From: Methylosinus sp. Sm6
Lineage (GTDB): Bacteria > Pseudomonadota > Alphaproteobacteria > Rhizobiales > Beijerinckiaceae
DNA: 64,000 bases
Direction of reading: 5' to 3'
NCBI RefSeq assembly: GCF_019802345.1
Contig: NZ_JAINDZ010000003.1
Span: forward strand, 62,001-126,000
Each line of letters starts with the position of its first letter. Within the stretch, counting starts at the first letter, position 1. A model generated the notes under the pieces. That model saw nothing but the letters and a program-made list of their open reading frames with translations. It was not told the DNA's origin and searched no databases. The translations under genes and the position numbers were made by a program. Below are positions 25,460 through 35,125 of the stretch, piece by piece.

Positions 25460-28400
25460 ATGAGCGCGCGCGAGGACGTCGGCTTCGTTCATCTGCATGT
25501 GCATACGGCCTTCTCGCTGCGTGAAGGCGCGCTGACGATCACCCGCCTGGTCGCGCTCGCCGAGCAGGACCGGATGCCGGCGCTGGCGATCACCGACGCC
25601 AATAATCTGTTCGGCGCGCTCGAATTTTCGCAAAAGGCGGCCAAAGCCGGGCTCCAGCCCATTCCGGCCATTCAGCTCACCGTCGATTTCGGCGACGGCG
25701 CGCAGGGCGCCGCCGACGGACGCGGCAATCTCGTGCTCATCGCCAAATCGGAGGCCGGCTACGCCAATCTGATGCGGCTCGCGACGCGCGCCTATCTCGG
25801 TCCGGAGCTCGGCGAGGCGCCGCATGTGACGATGCAGCAGCTCATGGCCGACAGCGGCGAGCTGGTCGCGCTCACCGGCGGCCCGGAGGGCGGGATCGAC
25901 TGCCTGCTGGCGCGCGGCCGGCCCGAGCAGGCGCGCGCCCGGCTCGAGGCGCTGGAGCCGCTGTTCGAGGGACGGCTCTATGTGGAGCTGCAGCGCCATG
26001 GGCTCGATCAGGAGCGCCGGGTCGAGCCGCAGCTGCTCGATCTCGCCTATCGCCGCGGCCTCCCGCTGGTCGCGACCAACGAGCCCTTCTTCGCCGCGGC
26101 CGCGGATTTCGAGGCTCATGACGCGCTGCTCTGCATCGCGGAAGGGACGGTCACCAGCGTCGCCGAGCGGCGGCGGCTGTCGCCTCAGCATTATTTCAAG
26201 ACACGCAAGGAGATGCTCGCGCTCTTCGCCGATCTGCCCGAGGCGACGGCGTCGACCGTGGAGATCGCGCGGCGCGTCGCCGTGCGGCCGGTGAAGCGCA
26301 AGCCGGTCATGCCGCGCTTCATGCGCGACGATCAGGCGGGCGGCGAATCGCTCGAGGACATGGAGGCGCGCGAATTGCGGCGCCAGGCGAAGGAGGGGCT
26401 CGACGCGCGCCTCGCGGCCAATCCGCCGGCGCCGGGACAGACGCGCGAAGCTTACGAGGCGCGGCTCGCCTTCGAGCTCGACACGATCGAGAAGATGCGT
26501 TTTCCGGGCTACTTCCTGATCGTCTCGGACTTCATCAAATACGCGAAGTCGAAGGGCATTCCGGTGGGGCCGGGTCGCGGCTCGGGCGCCGGGTCCCTGG
26601 TCGCCTACGCGCTCACCATCACCGATCTCGATCCGCTCCGCTTCGGGCTCTTCTTCGAGCGCTTCCTCAATCCGGAGCGCATGTCGATGCCGGATTTCGA
26701 CATCGACTTCTGCCAGACCCGGCGCGGCGAGGTGATCGACTATGTCCGCGACCGCTATGGCGCGGAGCGCGTCGCGCAGATCATCACCTTCGGCTCCTTC
26801 CTCGCGCGCGGCGTGCTGCGCAGCGTCGGCCGCGTGTTGGAAATGCCGCTCGGACAGGTCGACAAGCTCGCCAAGCTCGTGCCGCAGAATCCGGCGAAGC
26901 CGGTGACGCTCGCCGAGGCCGTCGCCGGCGAGCAGAAGCTGCGCGAGGCCATCGCCGAGGACGAGAAGGTCGCGCGCCTGTTCAAGATCGCCGGCGCGCT
27001 GGAAGGGCTCTACTCCAACGCCTCCACCCATGCGGCCGGCGTCGTCATCGCCGACCGGCCGCTCGAGCAGCTCGCGCCGCTCTATCGCGACCCCAAATCC
27101 GACATGCCGGCCACCCAGTTCAACATGAAATGGGCGGAGGAGGCGGGCCTCATCAAATTCGACTTCCTCGGCCTGAAGACGCTGACCGTGCTCGCCACCG
27201 CCGTCGATCTCGTGCGGCGGCGCGATGCGGATTTCGATCTCGCGACCATTCCGCTCGAGGATGCGCAGACCTATGAAATGCTCGGGCGCGGCGAGACCGT
27301 GGGCGTGTTCCAGCTGGAAAGCGCCGGCATGCGCAAGGCGCTCGTCGACATGCGCGCCGATCATTTCGAGGACATCATCGCTCTCGTCGCGCTCTACCGG
27401 CCGGGTCCGATGGCCAACATCCCGACCTATTGCGCGGTGAAGCTCGGCGACGAGGAGCCCGATTACATTCACCCCAAGATCGAGCACATCTTAAAGGAGA
27501 CTTTCGGCGTCATCATCTACCAGGAGCAGGTGATGCAGATCGCGCAGGTGCTGTCCGGCTATTCGCTGGGCGAGGCCGACCTGCTGCGCCGCGCCATGGG
27601 CAAGAAGATCAAGTCCGAGATGGACGCGCAGCGCGAGCGCTTCGTCAGCGGCGCGGTGGAGCGGGGACTGGAGCCGGCCAAAGCGAGCGAGATTTTCGAC
27701 CTGCTGGCGAAATTCGCCGATTACGGCTTCAACAAGAGCCATGCGGCGGCCTATGCGCTGATCGCCTATCAGACCGCCTGGTTCAAGGCGCATTACCCGG
27801 TCGAGTTCCTCGCCGCCTCGATGACGCTCGACAAGGGCAACACCGACAAGCTCGCCGAATTCCGCAATGAGGCGCGCCGGCTCGGCATTGTCGTGGAGCC
27901 GCCCTCCATCCGCCGCTCGGGCGTCGATTTCGACGTGGCGCCGGGAGCCGATGGCAAGCTCGCGATCCGCTATGCGCTCTCGGCGGTCAAAGGCGTCGGC
28001 GAGGGGCAGGCGGAGTCCATCGTGCGCGCGCGCGGCGACGAGCCATTCCGCAACCTCTCGGATTTCGCGCGGCGGATCAATCCGCGCGAGGTCAATAAGA
28101 AGGTGCTGGAAAACCTCGCCTGCTGCGGCGCCTTCGACGAGATGGAGAGCGACCGCGCCCGCGTGGTCGGAGCGACCGAGACGATTCTCGCCGCCGCCAA
28201 TCGCAGCGCCGAGGATCGGCTGCTCGGCCAGAACGCGCTGTTCGGCGGCGGACCGGCCGAGGACATGGTCCTGCCCAAGGCCGAGCCCTGGACGGCCTCG
28301 GAGACGCTGAAGCGGGAATTCGAGGCGGCCGGCTTCTTCCTAACCGGCCATCCGCTCGACGCTTTCGCCGGCGTGCTGGCGAAGCGGCGCCTCTCGCGCT

Positions 28401-28915
28401 GGACCGAGTTCACCGCCGCGGTGAAGCGCGGCGCGACGGCGGCGCGGCTCGCCGCCGTGGTGCTCGACCGCGCCGAGCGGCGCACGAAGTCCGGCTCCAA
28501 GATGGGCATCGTCCAGCTCTCGGACGACAGCGGACAATATGAGGCGATTCTGTTCCAGGAGGGCCTCAGCCAATATCGCGACCTTCTCGAGAAGGGCGCG
28601 ACCGTGATGGTGACATTGAGCGCGACGGTCGAGGGCGAGGATGTGCGCGCCCGCATCACCGCCGTCGAGCCGCTCGCAGCCGCCGTGGCCAAGACGCAAA
28701 AGGGACTGCGCATCTTCCTGCGCGACGCCTCGCCGCTGGACCGGATCAAGTCGCGCCTCACCGCGCGCGGCGAGGGCGAGGTGTCGCTCGTCGTATCCCT
28801 GGAGCGCGGGGCCAGCGAGGTCGAGATAAAGCTGCCGGGCGGCTATTCGGTGCCTCCGGACATCGCCGGCGCGCTGATGACGATCCCCGGCGTGACCGCT
28901 GTGGAGCATGTTTGA
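25460..28915 (+). CDS. dnaE: DNA polymerase III alpha subunit
   Basis: An 1151-residue replicative polymerase subunit. The PHP domain starts at once (FVHLHVHTAFSLREGA, about 9-24). The polymerase core has GPGRGSGAGSLVAYAL and the catalytic aspartates in MPDFDIDFCQ (D412, D414, D416). The NKSHAAAYALIAYQTAW block and the C-terminal OB-fold with duplex-binding helix-hairpin-helix region follow. Length and motifs are those of ordinary DnaE1, not the DnaE2/ImuC mutagenesis form, which has a different context. A purine-rich GGAGGGA precedes the ATG. A repeat-rich gap follows. Confidence 0.96.
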   Translation: MSAREDVGFVHLHVHTAFSLREGALTITRLVALAEQDRMPALAITDANNLFGALEFSQKAAKAGLQPIPAIQLTVDFGDGAQGAADGRGNLVLIAKSEAGYANLMRLATRAYLGPELGEAPHVTMQQLMADSGELVALTGGPEGGIDCLLARGRPEQARARLEALEPLFEGRLYVELQRHGLDQERRVEPQLLDLAYRRGLPLVATNEPFFAAAADFEAHDALLCIAEGTVTSVAERRRLSPQHYFKTRKEMLALFADLPEATASTVEIARRVAVRPVKRKPVMPRFMRDDQAGGESLEDMEARELRRQAKEGLDARLAANPPAPGQTREAYEARLAFELDTIEKMRFPGYFLIVSDFIKYAKSKGIPVGPGRGSGAGSLVAYALTITDLDPLRFGLFFERFLNPERMSMPDFDIDFCQTRRGEVIDYVRDRYGAERVAQIITFGSFLARGVLRSVGRVLEMPLGQVDKLAKLVPQNPAKPVTLAEAVAGEQKLREAIAEDEKVARLFKIAGALEGLYSNASTHAAGVVIADRPLEQLAPLYRDPKSDMPATQFNMKWAEEAGLIKFDFLGLKTLTVLATAVDLVRRRDADFDLATIPLEDAQTYEMLGRGETVGVFQLESAGMRKALVDMRADHFEDIIALVALYRPGPMANIPTYCAVKLGDEEPDYIHPKIEHILKETFGVIIYQEQVMQIAQVLSGYSLGEADLLRRAMGKKIKSEMDAQRERFVSGAVERGLEPAKASEIFDLLAKFADYGFNKSHAAAYALIAYQTAWFKAHYPVEFLAASMTLDKGNTDKLAEFRNEARRLGIVVEPPSIRRSGVDFDVAPGADGKLAIRYALSAVKGVGEGQAESIVRARGDEPFRNLSDFARRINPREVNKKVLENLACCGAFDEMESDRARVVGATETILAAANRSAEDRLLGQNALFGGGPAEDMVLPKAEPWTASETLKREFEAAGFFLTGHPLDAFAGVLAKRRLSRWTEFTAAVKRGATAARLAAVVLDRAERRTKSGSKMGIVQLSDDSGQYEAILFQEGLSQYRDLLEKGATVMVTLSATVEGEDVRARITAVEPLAAAVAKTQKGLRIFLRDASPLDRIKSRLTARGEGEVSLVVSLERGASEVEIKLPGGYSVPPDIAGALMTIPGVTAVEHV

Positions 28916-28953
28916 GGAGTTGAGGCAGAGCTTCAGATAGTCAGTGCAAATAT

Positions 28954-29091
28954 ATGAAAGACAATAATAAGTTTGTTGAGGTTGATGTATCGCATGAAGG
29001 CTGGAGGGTAATCGTACAACCCCATCACCCTCGTCCTGAGGAGCCCGCGCAGCGGGCGTCTCGAAGGACGGCAATGGGAAGAAGCCTTTGA
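28954..29091 (+). other. AT-rich islet with a short ORF that runs into repeat copy C
   Basis: From about 28930 to 29000 the sequence drops to well under half GC in an otherwise very GC-rich region. An ORF begins there (ATG 28954, MKDNNKFVEVDVSHEGWRVI) and continues 25 more codons through the repeat before stopping. The first 20 codons use A/T-ending codons unlike any neighbour. It may be the remnant of a transferred gene truncated by the repeat. I cannot assign a function, and it may not be expressed. Confidence 0.4.
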
Positions 29092-29171
29092 TTTCGCCCT
29101 GCGGCCGTCCTTCGAGACGCCGCCTGCGGCGGCTCCTCAGGACGAGGGTTGGGGATTTTATCCTTCACCCG
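29005..29171 (+). repeat. Long palindromic repeat, family 1, copy C (~167 bp)
   Basis: Same orientation and order as copy A: ACCCTCGTCCTGAGGAGCCC, hairpin, GTCTCGAAGGACGG, spacer, then the complementary arm and the TTTTATCCTTCACCCG end. Its left tip (GGGTAATCGTACAACCCC) differs from copy A more than the core does. It lies between dnaE and lipA. Confidence 0.85.
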
Positions 29172-29240
29172 ATTGCCTTTGGCGTTCGGCCATACGCTCT
29201 TCTCGTGAGAGCGGATCGCGCTTATCTTCGTGGAAATCGA

Positions 29241-29308
29241 AAGTGCGAGCCTGAAGGCTCGCGGTCCAAAGCGCGTCCCCTGGACCGCGAGCCTTCAGGC
29301 TCGCACTT
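29241..29308 (+). repeat. Double-hairpin repeat, family 2 (copy D2)
   Basis: AAGTGCGAGCCTGAAGGCTC...GAGCCTTCAGGCTCGCACTT gives two small hairpins inside one long inverted repeat joined by GGTCC...GGACC. It ends only 27 bases before the lipA start, so it forms most of the lipA upstream region. Confidence 0.85.
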
Positions 29309-29335
29309 CCGACCCATCGCGCGGAACCTGTCTTC

Positions 29336-30304
29336 ATGACCGTCCTCCTCGACCTGCTGAACGACGATCCGCGCAAGCCCGCGCGCCATCCGGAAAAAGC
29401 GCATCGGCCCGACACGCCCGTCCTGCGCAAGCCGGAATGGATCCGCGTCAAGGCGCCGGGCTCGGCCGCCTTCCGCGCGACCGACACGATCCTCTCGGAG
29501 CAGGGGCTGTCGACCGTCTGCCGCGAGGCCGCCTGTCCCAATATCGGCGAGTGCTGGGAGCAGCGCCACGCGACCTTCCTCGTGATGGGCTCGATCTGCA
29601 CGCGCGCCTGCGCCTTCTGCAATGTCGCGACCGGACTGCCGGCTCCGCTCGACGCCTCCGAGCCCGAGCGCGTCGCCGAGGCGACGGCGCGGCTCGGACT
29701 TTCCCATGTCGTCGTCACCTCGGTCGACCGCGACGATCTCGACGACGGCGGCGCCGCCCATATCGCCGCGACGATCCGCGCCATTCGCGCCGCCTGCGCC
29801 ACGACGACGATCGAGGCGCTGACCCCGGATTTCCTGCGCAAGCCCGGCGCGCTCGAACAAATCGTCGAAGCGCGGCCGGACGTGTTCAACCATAATCTCG
29901 AGACCGTCCCGTCGCTCTATGTGACGGTGCGGCCGGGCGCCCGCTATTTTCACTCGCTGCGCCTGCTGCAGCGGGCAAAGGAGCTCGATCCGACGATCTT
30001 CACCAAATCCGGGCTGATGGTCGGGCTCGGAGAGCAGCGCAACGAGATCCTGCAGGTGATGGACGATCTGCGCGTCGCGGAGGTCGATTTTCTGACCATC
30101 GGCCAATATCTGCAGCCGACCCGCAAGCATCACGCAGTGGCGCGCTTCGTCGCGCCCGAGGAATTCGCCTCCTATCGAACCATCGCCTTCGCCAAGGGCT
30201 TCGCAATGGTCGCATCCTCTCCGCTGACGCGCTCGTCGCATCATGCGGGCGAGGATTTCGAGCGGCTGAAGACGGCGCGCGGGGCGCCGGCGAGCCGCAG
30301 TTGA
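29336..30304 (+). CDS. lipA: Lipoyl synthase
   Basis: A 322-residue radical-SAM enzyme that inserts two sulfurs into protein-bound octanoyl chains to make the lipoyl cofactor of pyruvate and 2-oxoglutarate dehydrogenases. The auxiliary cluster cysteines are C62, C67 and C73 ([12 protein letters not shown]), and the radical-SAM cluster is C88, C92, C95 (CTRACAFC). The C-terminal RSSH motif ([12 protein letters not shown]) is present. No clear ribosome site precedes ATG 29336; repeat D2 lies directly upstream. The usual alphaproteobacterial order lipA then COQ10/RatA-like protein is seen, interrupted here by an opposing DUF488 gene. Confidence 0.95.
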   Translation: MTVLLDLLNDDPRKPARHPEKAHRPDTPVLRKPEWIRVKAPGSAAFRATDTILSEQGLSTVCREAACPNIGECWEQRHATFLVMGSICTRACAFCNVATGLPAPLDASEPERVAEATARLGLSHVVVTSVDRDDLDDGGAAHIAATIRAIRAACATTTIEALTPDFLRKPGALEQIVEARPDVFNHNLETVPSLYVTVRPGARYFHSLRLLQRAKELDPTIFTKSGLMVGLGEQRNEILQVMDDLRVAEVDFLTIGQYLQPTRKHHAVARFVAPEEFASYRTIAFAKGFAMVASSPLTRSSHHAGEDFERLKTARGAPASRS

Positions 30305-30313
30305 ACGAGACGT

Positions 30314-30667
30314 CTACGGGCGTGCCCGCTTCATGATGTCCTTCAGCGCGGCGGCGTTGTTCATGGCCGGCTCACGGGAGGCGAACAGCAGCGTCACGAC
30401 GCCCTTCCGCCCGAGCCGGCGCAGCCGCGCCGCATCCTCGGCGTGGCCTTCACGAATTTCCTGCGCATAGCACGCTTTGAACGTCTCCCAGCGCTCGGGC
30501 CTGTGTGCGAACCAGCGGCGCAGGGCGTCGCTCGGCGCGATCTCCTTGTCCCACTCGTCGAGGGCGGCCTTTTCTTTTGCCAATCCGCGCGGCCAGAGGC
30601 GATCGACGAGGATCCGCTTGCCGTCCTCCGCCGCGGGCGGATCATAGGCGCGCTTGATCTTGAACAT
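30314..30667 (-). CDS. DUF488 family protein
   Basis: A 117-residue protein from ATG 30667 (MFKIKRAYDPPAAEDGKRIL) with the family's VDRLWPRGLAKEKAALDEW and LRRWFAHRPERWETFKACY. It is cytosolic and unlinked to a known pathway; the family is widespread and uncharacterised. It lies on the opposite strand between lipA and the COQ10-like gene, so it looks inserted into a conserved gene order. Confidence 0.85.
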   Translation of the reverse strand: MFKIKRAYDPPAAEDGKRILVDRLWPRGLAKEKAALDEWDKEIAPSDALRRWFAHRPERWETFKACYAQEIREGHAEDAARLRRLGRKGVVTLLFASREPAMNNAAALKDIMKRARP

Positions 30668-30772
30668 GGCGGTCGTCCCGATCTCGTCTCGAGGCGGCGA
30701 CATAGGGCGAATCGCTCCCGAGACGACCCGAGCCATTTCCCCGGCTTCGGCATGGTGCTACTAGCTTCGGCC

Positions 30773-31243
30773 ATGAAGAGCTTCCGCAACCGCCGCCGCG
30801 TCGACTTTCGCGCCGACGACATGTACGCCTTGGTCAAGGACGTCGAATCCTATCCCACATTCGTGCCGCTCTGCGAGGCGCTGCGCGTCAAGCGGCGGAA
30901 CAGGACGGAGGAGGGGAAGGACATCATCGTCGCGGAGATGGAGGTCGGCTTCAAGGCCGTGTGCGAGCGCTTCACCAGCCGCGTGACCTGCGACCCCGCC
31001 AAGCGGGAAATCCTGGTCGAATATATCGACGGCCCGTTCAAGAAGCTGGAGAACCGCTGGACCTTCGTGGACGAGCCGCCGGGGCCGGACGGCGCGACGC
31101 GCTCGGTGGTCGAATTCTTCATCAGCTACGAGTTCCGCAGCCGCACGCTCGGCCTCGTGATGGGCGCGATGTTCGACCAGGCTTTTCATAAATATTCCGA
31201 CGCTTTCGTGAAGCGGGCCGGGGAGGTCTACGGCCGCCGCTGA
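30773..31243 (+). CDS. COQ10/RatA-type START-domain protein (ubiquinone-binding)
   Basis: A 156-residue SRPBCC/START-domain protein beginning MKSFRNRRRVDFRADDMYAL, then DVESYPTFVPLCEALRVKRR and the C-terminal GAMFDQAFHKYSDAFVKRA typical of COQ10-like proteins. These bind ubiquinone and support respiration; the name RatA comes from an E. coli relative proposed to block ribosome association. A coenzyme-Q role is more likely here. ATG 30773 has no good ribosome site. Its 3' end overlaps the opposing pncC gene by 16 bases. Confidence 0.85.
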   Translation: MKSFRNRRRVDFRADDMYALVKDVESYPTFVPLCEALRVKRRNRTEEGKDIIVAEMEVGFKAVCERFTSRVTCDPAKREILVEYIDGPFKKLENRWTFVDEPPGPDGATRSVVEFFISYEFRSRTLGLVMGAMFDQAFHKYSDAFVKRAGEVYGRR

Positions 31244-31728
31244 GCGGCCTCGATCATCATCTCCAGCGCCTGGAGAACCGAGGCCTCGCGTATGGCCTCG
31301 CGCGTTTGCGGCCCGAAGCGGCGCTCGACATGCTCGATCCCGGAGCCTTTGCGGAGGCAGGCGAAATGGACGAGCCCGACCGGCTTTTCGGCGCTGCCGC
31401 CGTCTGGCCCGGCGATCCCGGTGATCGACACGGCGAGATCGGCGAAGGAGCGCTCGATCGCCCCATGCGCCATGGCCCGCGCCGTCTCGGCGCTGACGGC
31501 CCCGAAACGCTCGAGAATGTCCCGCGGAACGCCGAGCATCTCCTCCTTGGCGGCGTTGGAATAAGTGACGAAGCCGCGATCGAAGGCGTCCGACGAGCCG
31601 GGGACCGAGGTGATCGCCCCGGCGACGAGGCCTCCCGTGCAGGATTCGGCCGTCGCGAGCCGGAGGCTTTGCGCCCGGCAGAGGTCGAGGAGGCGCTCGG
31701 CGAGGTGGAGAGGACCGGAAGCAAGCAT
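31228..31728 (-). CDS. pncC: CinA C-terminal-type nicotinamide-nucleotide amidohydrolase
   Basis: A 166-residue stand-alone CinA C-terminal domain, lacking the N-terminal MoCF-like domain of full CinA. LATAESCTGGLVAGAITSVPGSS, GFVTYSNAAKEEMLGV and VSITGIAGPDGGSAEKPVG are the family motifs. It deamidates nicotinamide mononucleotide in pyridine-nucleotide recycling. GAGGAG lies just upstream of the ATG at 31728. It converges on the COQ10-like gene with overlapping 3' ends. Confidence 0.9.
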   Translation of the reverse strand: MLASGPLHLAERLLDLCRAQSLRLATAESCTGGLVAGAITSVPGSSDAFDRGFVTYSNAAKEEMLGVPRDILERFGAVSAETARAMAHGAIERSFADLAVSITGIAGPDGGSAEKPVGLVHFACLRKGSGIEHVERRFGPQTREAIREASVLQALEMMIEAAQRRP

Positions 31729-31869
31729 AGGTTTCTCCTCTCTTATGCCGCAGATGAAGCGATACGGGCTTACCCTCCACGTAATTTCGACCGCGGCGGC
31801 GTCCATGAGCTCCTCGGAGATCGCGAGACCAGAGTCGCGACCACGCGGTCCCCGTCCCCTGGAGACTCG

Positions 31870-33675
31870 TCAGGCCGCTCTCGCGTCATCGGTCGCGACG
31901 ATCTGCAAGCGGCCGATCTGCTCGATCAGCTCGCGCGTCCGCTCCGCCAACGCAGCGCTGGCGGCCGAGGATTGCTCCGCCATGACCGCGTTCTCGCGTG
32001 TCGTTCGGTCGATGCGGCCGATCGTCGCGCAGATATCGCCGAGGCTCGTCGAATGCTCCTGCGACGCCGCCGCGGCCTCGTCCACGAGCGCGCAGGTGGT
32101 CGAGGTCAACTCGACGACGCCGGTCAGGGTTCGACTCGTCTCGTTCACGAGCGCGACGCCCTTTGCGACCTGCGCCTGCGACGTCGAGACGAGCACGCCG
32201 ATCTGCTTGGCCGCCTCGAGCGCGCGCTGAGCGAGCGCGCGCACTTCCGAGGCGACAACCGCGAAGCCGCGGCCCGCCTCGCCGCTGCGCGCCGCCTCGA
32301 CACCGGCGTTGAGAGCGAGAAGATTGGTTTGAAAGGCGATGTCGTCGATGAGGCCGACGATCTGACCGATTTCTCCGGACGAAGCCTCGATCGCGCTCAT
32401 CGCCGTGATCGTCTCCTGCAGGACTTCGCCGCCTTCCCGCGCGCCGCCGCTGGCGCGCGTCACGAGATCGCGCGCCTTTGCGGTTGTTTGCGCGGTGCGC
32501 CTGATCGCGTCCGTCGATCGGTCGAGATCGGCGGTCGCCTTCTCGAGGTCGGCCGCCTGTCTTTCGCTGCGCTCGGCGAGATGGTCGGCCACCCGACCCG
32601 CTTCCTGTGTGCCGTCGAGCACCGCTCGGGAGTTCTTCGCGACCGCCGTCATCGCCTGTCCCAGCCTTTCGACGGCGGTGTTGAAATCCGCCCGCAGCGG
32701 CTCGTAATCGCGAGCGAAAGGCGTTGCGAGCCGGATGGTGAAGTCGCCGTATGAGAGCCGCTCGAGCCCGCGCGCGAGCGAGGCGACGACCTTGGCCTGC
32801 TCGTTCGCCGCGCGGCGGCGCTCCAATTCGCTCGCTTCTTGCAGCTCGGCCGCGAGACGGCGTTGCGTCTCGGCGTCCGCCTCGAGACGGCGCTTCTCCT
32901 GCGCCGCCGCCTCGAAGGCGCGCAGCGCCCTCGCCATGTCGCCGATCTCGTCGCGCCTCTCGACGAAAGGAATGTCCGCGCCGAAGTCCTGCTCGGACGC
33001 CCGCTTCATGGCCAGGGCGATCGTCGCGAGCGGGCCTTGAATCTGCGTCGCGACGATCCAGAAGGAGACCGCCAGCGCGATGACCGTTGCGGCGGCCGGA
33101 ACCACGAACGTCAGCGTTTCGCCGAGGCTTCGCTCGGCTTCCTGCGCACGGCGGTTGGCGGCGAGGCGCTCGAGCGTCACGCGCGCGAAAGCGTCCATAT
33201 CGGCGATCATCCGCTCGCGATTGGCGACCGTCGACTCGTCATTGGCCTGAAGCAGCGCCGCTTTCGGCGAGACACTGAGGCCGAGCTCGATGGTTTCGTT
33301 CTGATAGGCGATGAATTCGCGGACCGCGAGCGCGAGCCGCGTCCTCTGGCTCTCCGTCAGGCGATCGTCGGCGCGCAACAAGAGCGCCTCGCTCGCCTCG
33401 TGCAAGCGAGTCAGCGCCTGTCGCAGTGTATCGAGCTTGCGCCCGAACTCGTTCTTATCGTCCGCCGAAAAGACCGCATTCGCAGCGATCGCCGCGTGCT
33501 GGGTCGCCTGCGCGAGGCCTCGCGCCATAGAGGCGAAGTCATAGGCCGCCTCTATCTCCTCTGTTTGACGAGAGTGGAGGCGTGATTGCCAGACGGTGAA
33601 AAAGGAGAGGCAGAGAGCGAGAGCGCCGAGCAGCGCTACGACGCCGCCGAGTTTGCGCGCGAGGCTGGATTTCAT
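31870..33675 (-). CDS. Methyl-accepting chemotaxis protein
   Basis: A 601-residue chemoreceptor. Two membrane helices (about 10-28 and 188-208) flank a ~160-residue periplasmic sensor region rich in Ala, Arg and Glu. HAMP-like segments follow, and then the signalling domain whose hairpin tip reads [23 protein letters not shown] (in parts), the site that contacts CheA and CheW. The ligand cannot be told. No che genes are in the window. A possible promoter lies at 33751-33778. Confidence 0.92.
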   Translation of the reverse strand: MKSSLARKLGGVVALLGALALCLSFFTVWQSRLHSRQTEEIEAAYDFASMARGLAQATQHAAIAANAVFSADDKNEFGRKLDTLRQALTRLHEASEALLLRADDRLTESQRTRLALAVREFIAYQNETIELGLSVSPKAALLQANDESTVANRERMIADMDAFARVTLERLAANRRAQEAERSLGETLTFVVPAAATVIALAVSFWIVATQIQGPLATIALAMKRASEQDFGADIPFVERRDEIGDMARALRAFEAAAQEKRRLEADAETQRRLAAELQEASELERRRAANEQAKVVASLARGLERLSYGDFTIRLATPFARDYEPLRADFNTAVERLGQAMTAVAKNSRAVLDGTQEAGRVADHLAERSERQAADLEKATADLDRSTDAIRRTAQTTAKARDLVTRASGGAREGGEVLQETITAMSAIEASSGEIGQIVGLIDDIAFQTNLLALNAGVEAARSGEAGRGFAVVASEVRALAQRALEAAKQIGVLVSTSQAQVAKGVALVNETSRTLTGVVELTSTTCALVDEAAAASQEHSTSLGDICATIGRIDRTTRENAVMAEQSSAASAALAERTRELIEQIGRLQIVATDDARAA

Positions 33676-33750
33676 CTGGTCGAAAGCTGCTTTGAGAGGG
33701 ACCCTTACCCAAATGCCCCGTCGCGCCTTTCCAAAAAGCTAAGCCCAGAG

Positions 33751-33778
33751 CATTTAGCTCCTTCTATTCATATGGCAA
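33751..33778 (-). promoter_or_regulatory. Possible promoter of the chemoreceptor gene
   Basis: On this strand TTGCCA (33778-33773) and TAAATG (33756-33751) are 16 bases apart, in the gap between the ispDF stop and the chemoreceptor start, giving a leader of roughly 70 bases. It is a moderate match only. Confidence 0.4.
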
Positions 33779-33803
33779 TTTGATGTCGGATGCGGCAGTG
33801 ATC

Positions 33804-35009
33804 TCACGTCGGATGTCGCTCCGGCAGCCGCACCGTCGCCAGCGCCAGCGCCGCCATTCCCTCCTGCCGGCCGGTGAAGCCGAGGCGCTCGGTCGTCGTC
33901 GCCTTCACCGCCACCCGCCCGATATCGACCTGCATGATCTTCGCCAGGCTCTCGCGGATGGCGTCGCGGTGCGGGCCGATCTTGGGGGCTTCGCACACGA
34001 TCGTCGCATCGACATGGGCGATGATCCCGCCGCGCTCGCGCACGCGCTGCGCCGCATAGGCGAGGAAGATGGAGGAGGCGGCGCCCTTCCATTGCGGGTC
34101 GGAGGGCGGGAAATGCTTGCCGATGTCGCCGTCGGCGAGGGCGCCGAGGATCGCGTCCGTCACCGCGTGAGCGAGCACGTCGGCGTCCGAATGGCCGGCG
34201 AGCCCTTGGGAGTAGGGCACCGGCACGCCCCCGAGCCACACCTTGTCGCCGGGGCCGAAGGCGTGGACGTCATAGCCTTGGCCGGTGCGGATGTCGGAGA
34301 GATCGCCGAGCAATTGCGTCTGCGCGCGCAAGAAATCCTCCGCGGTGGTGAGCTTGAAATTGGCCGGCTCGCCGGCGAACACATGGACCTCGTGACCCGC
34401 CGCCTCGGCGACCATGCCGTCGTCGGTCGGCTCCGCCCCGGAGCCGGCGGCGCGATGGGCGGCGAGGATCAGCGGAAACGAGAAGGCCTGCGGCGTCTGC
34501 ACGCTGCGCAGCGCGGCGCGGTCCGGGGTGGCGGCCACGACGCCCGAAGCGTCGACCTGCTTTACCGTGTCGGTAAGCGGCAGGCCGGGAACGGCCGCGC
34601 CATGCGCGCGCGCGGCGTCGACGGCGCGGGCGACGAGGCCGGCGTCGACGAAAGGCCGGGCCGCGTCATGGATCAGCACGATCTCGGGGACGGACGAGAG
34701 CCGCGCCAGCGCCTCGAGCCCGTTGCGCACGCTCTCCTGCCGGCTCGCCCCGCCGATGGCCGGCGCGATGAGACGCGCCCGCGCATTGGGCGCCAGCGGC
34801 GCGACGGCCTCCGCGTAGAGCTCGGCGTCGTCCGCATGGATCACGACCAGCAGCGCCGCCTCCGGCGCGGCGGCGTGCAGCGCCTCGAGCGTGCGCGTCA
34901 GAATGCTCTTGCCCAAAAGCGCACGATATTGTTTTGGAAGGCCGTCGCCGGCTCGGGAGCCGCGGCCGCCGGCGACGGTCAGAATTGCGATGGAGGAGGA
35001 GGCGCTCAT
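33804..35009 (-). CDS. ispDF: Bifunctional IspD-IspF (MEP cytidylyltransferase / MEcPP synthase)
   Basis: A 401-residue fusion of two enzymes of the non-mevalonate isoprenoid pathway. Residues ~1-230 are IspD ([28 protein letters not shown]), which makes CDP-ME. Residues ~240-401 are IspF ([37 protein letters not shown]), which forms MEcPP with zinc-binding Asp/His residues in DVH. Such fusions are typical of alphaproteobacteria. The start at 35009 follows GAGGAA; an upstream ATG at 35060 is less likely. It is divergent from dusB. Confidence 0.96.
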   Translation of the reverse strand: MSASSSIAILTVAGGRGSRAGDGLPKQYRALLGKSILTRTLEALHAAAPEAALLVVIHADDAELYAEAVAPLAPNARARLIAPAIGGASRQESVRNGLEALARLSSVPEIVLIHDAARPFVDAGLVARAVDAARAHGAAVPGLPLTDTVKQVDASGVVAATPDRAALRSVQTPQAFSFPLILAAHRAAGSGAEPTDDGMVAEAAGHEVHVFAGEPANFKLTTAEDFLRAQTQLLGDLSDIRTGQGYDVHAFGPGDKVWLGGVPVPYSQGLAGHSDADVLAHAVTDAILGALADGDIGKHFPPSDPQWKGAASSIFLAYAAQRVRERGGIIAHVDATIVCEAPKIGPHRDAIRESLAKIMQVDIGRVAVKATTTERLGFTGRQEGMAALALATVRLPERHPT

Positions 35010-35087
35010 GGCCGTTCCTCTCTCGCGTTTTCGCTTCGGCGTCAATTTTCGCTCACGCAAAGGGCGATTTTTCGGGGGATGTACTCA

Positions 35088-35116
35088 TTGCGTACGTAGT
35101 ACCGTGTGCATATAGT
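35088..35116 (+). promoter_or_regulatory. Sigma-70-type promoter of the dusB-ntrBC operon
   Basis: TTGCGT (35088-35093), a 17-base spacer and TATAGT (35111-35116) form a good promoter. The dusB ATG is at 35126, so the expected start site (about 35123) leaves a leader of only a few bases and no room for a ribosome site. Confidence 0.65.
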
Positions 35117-35125
35117 GTAGGCACG

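Noticed and set aside
25340-27487. A 715-residue frame antisense to dnaE
   Set aside because: It has no motif, it is compositionally biased, and it lies wholly opposite conserved polymerase motifs.
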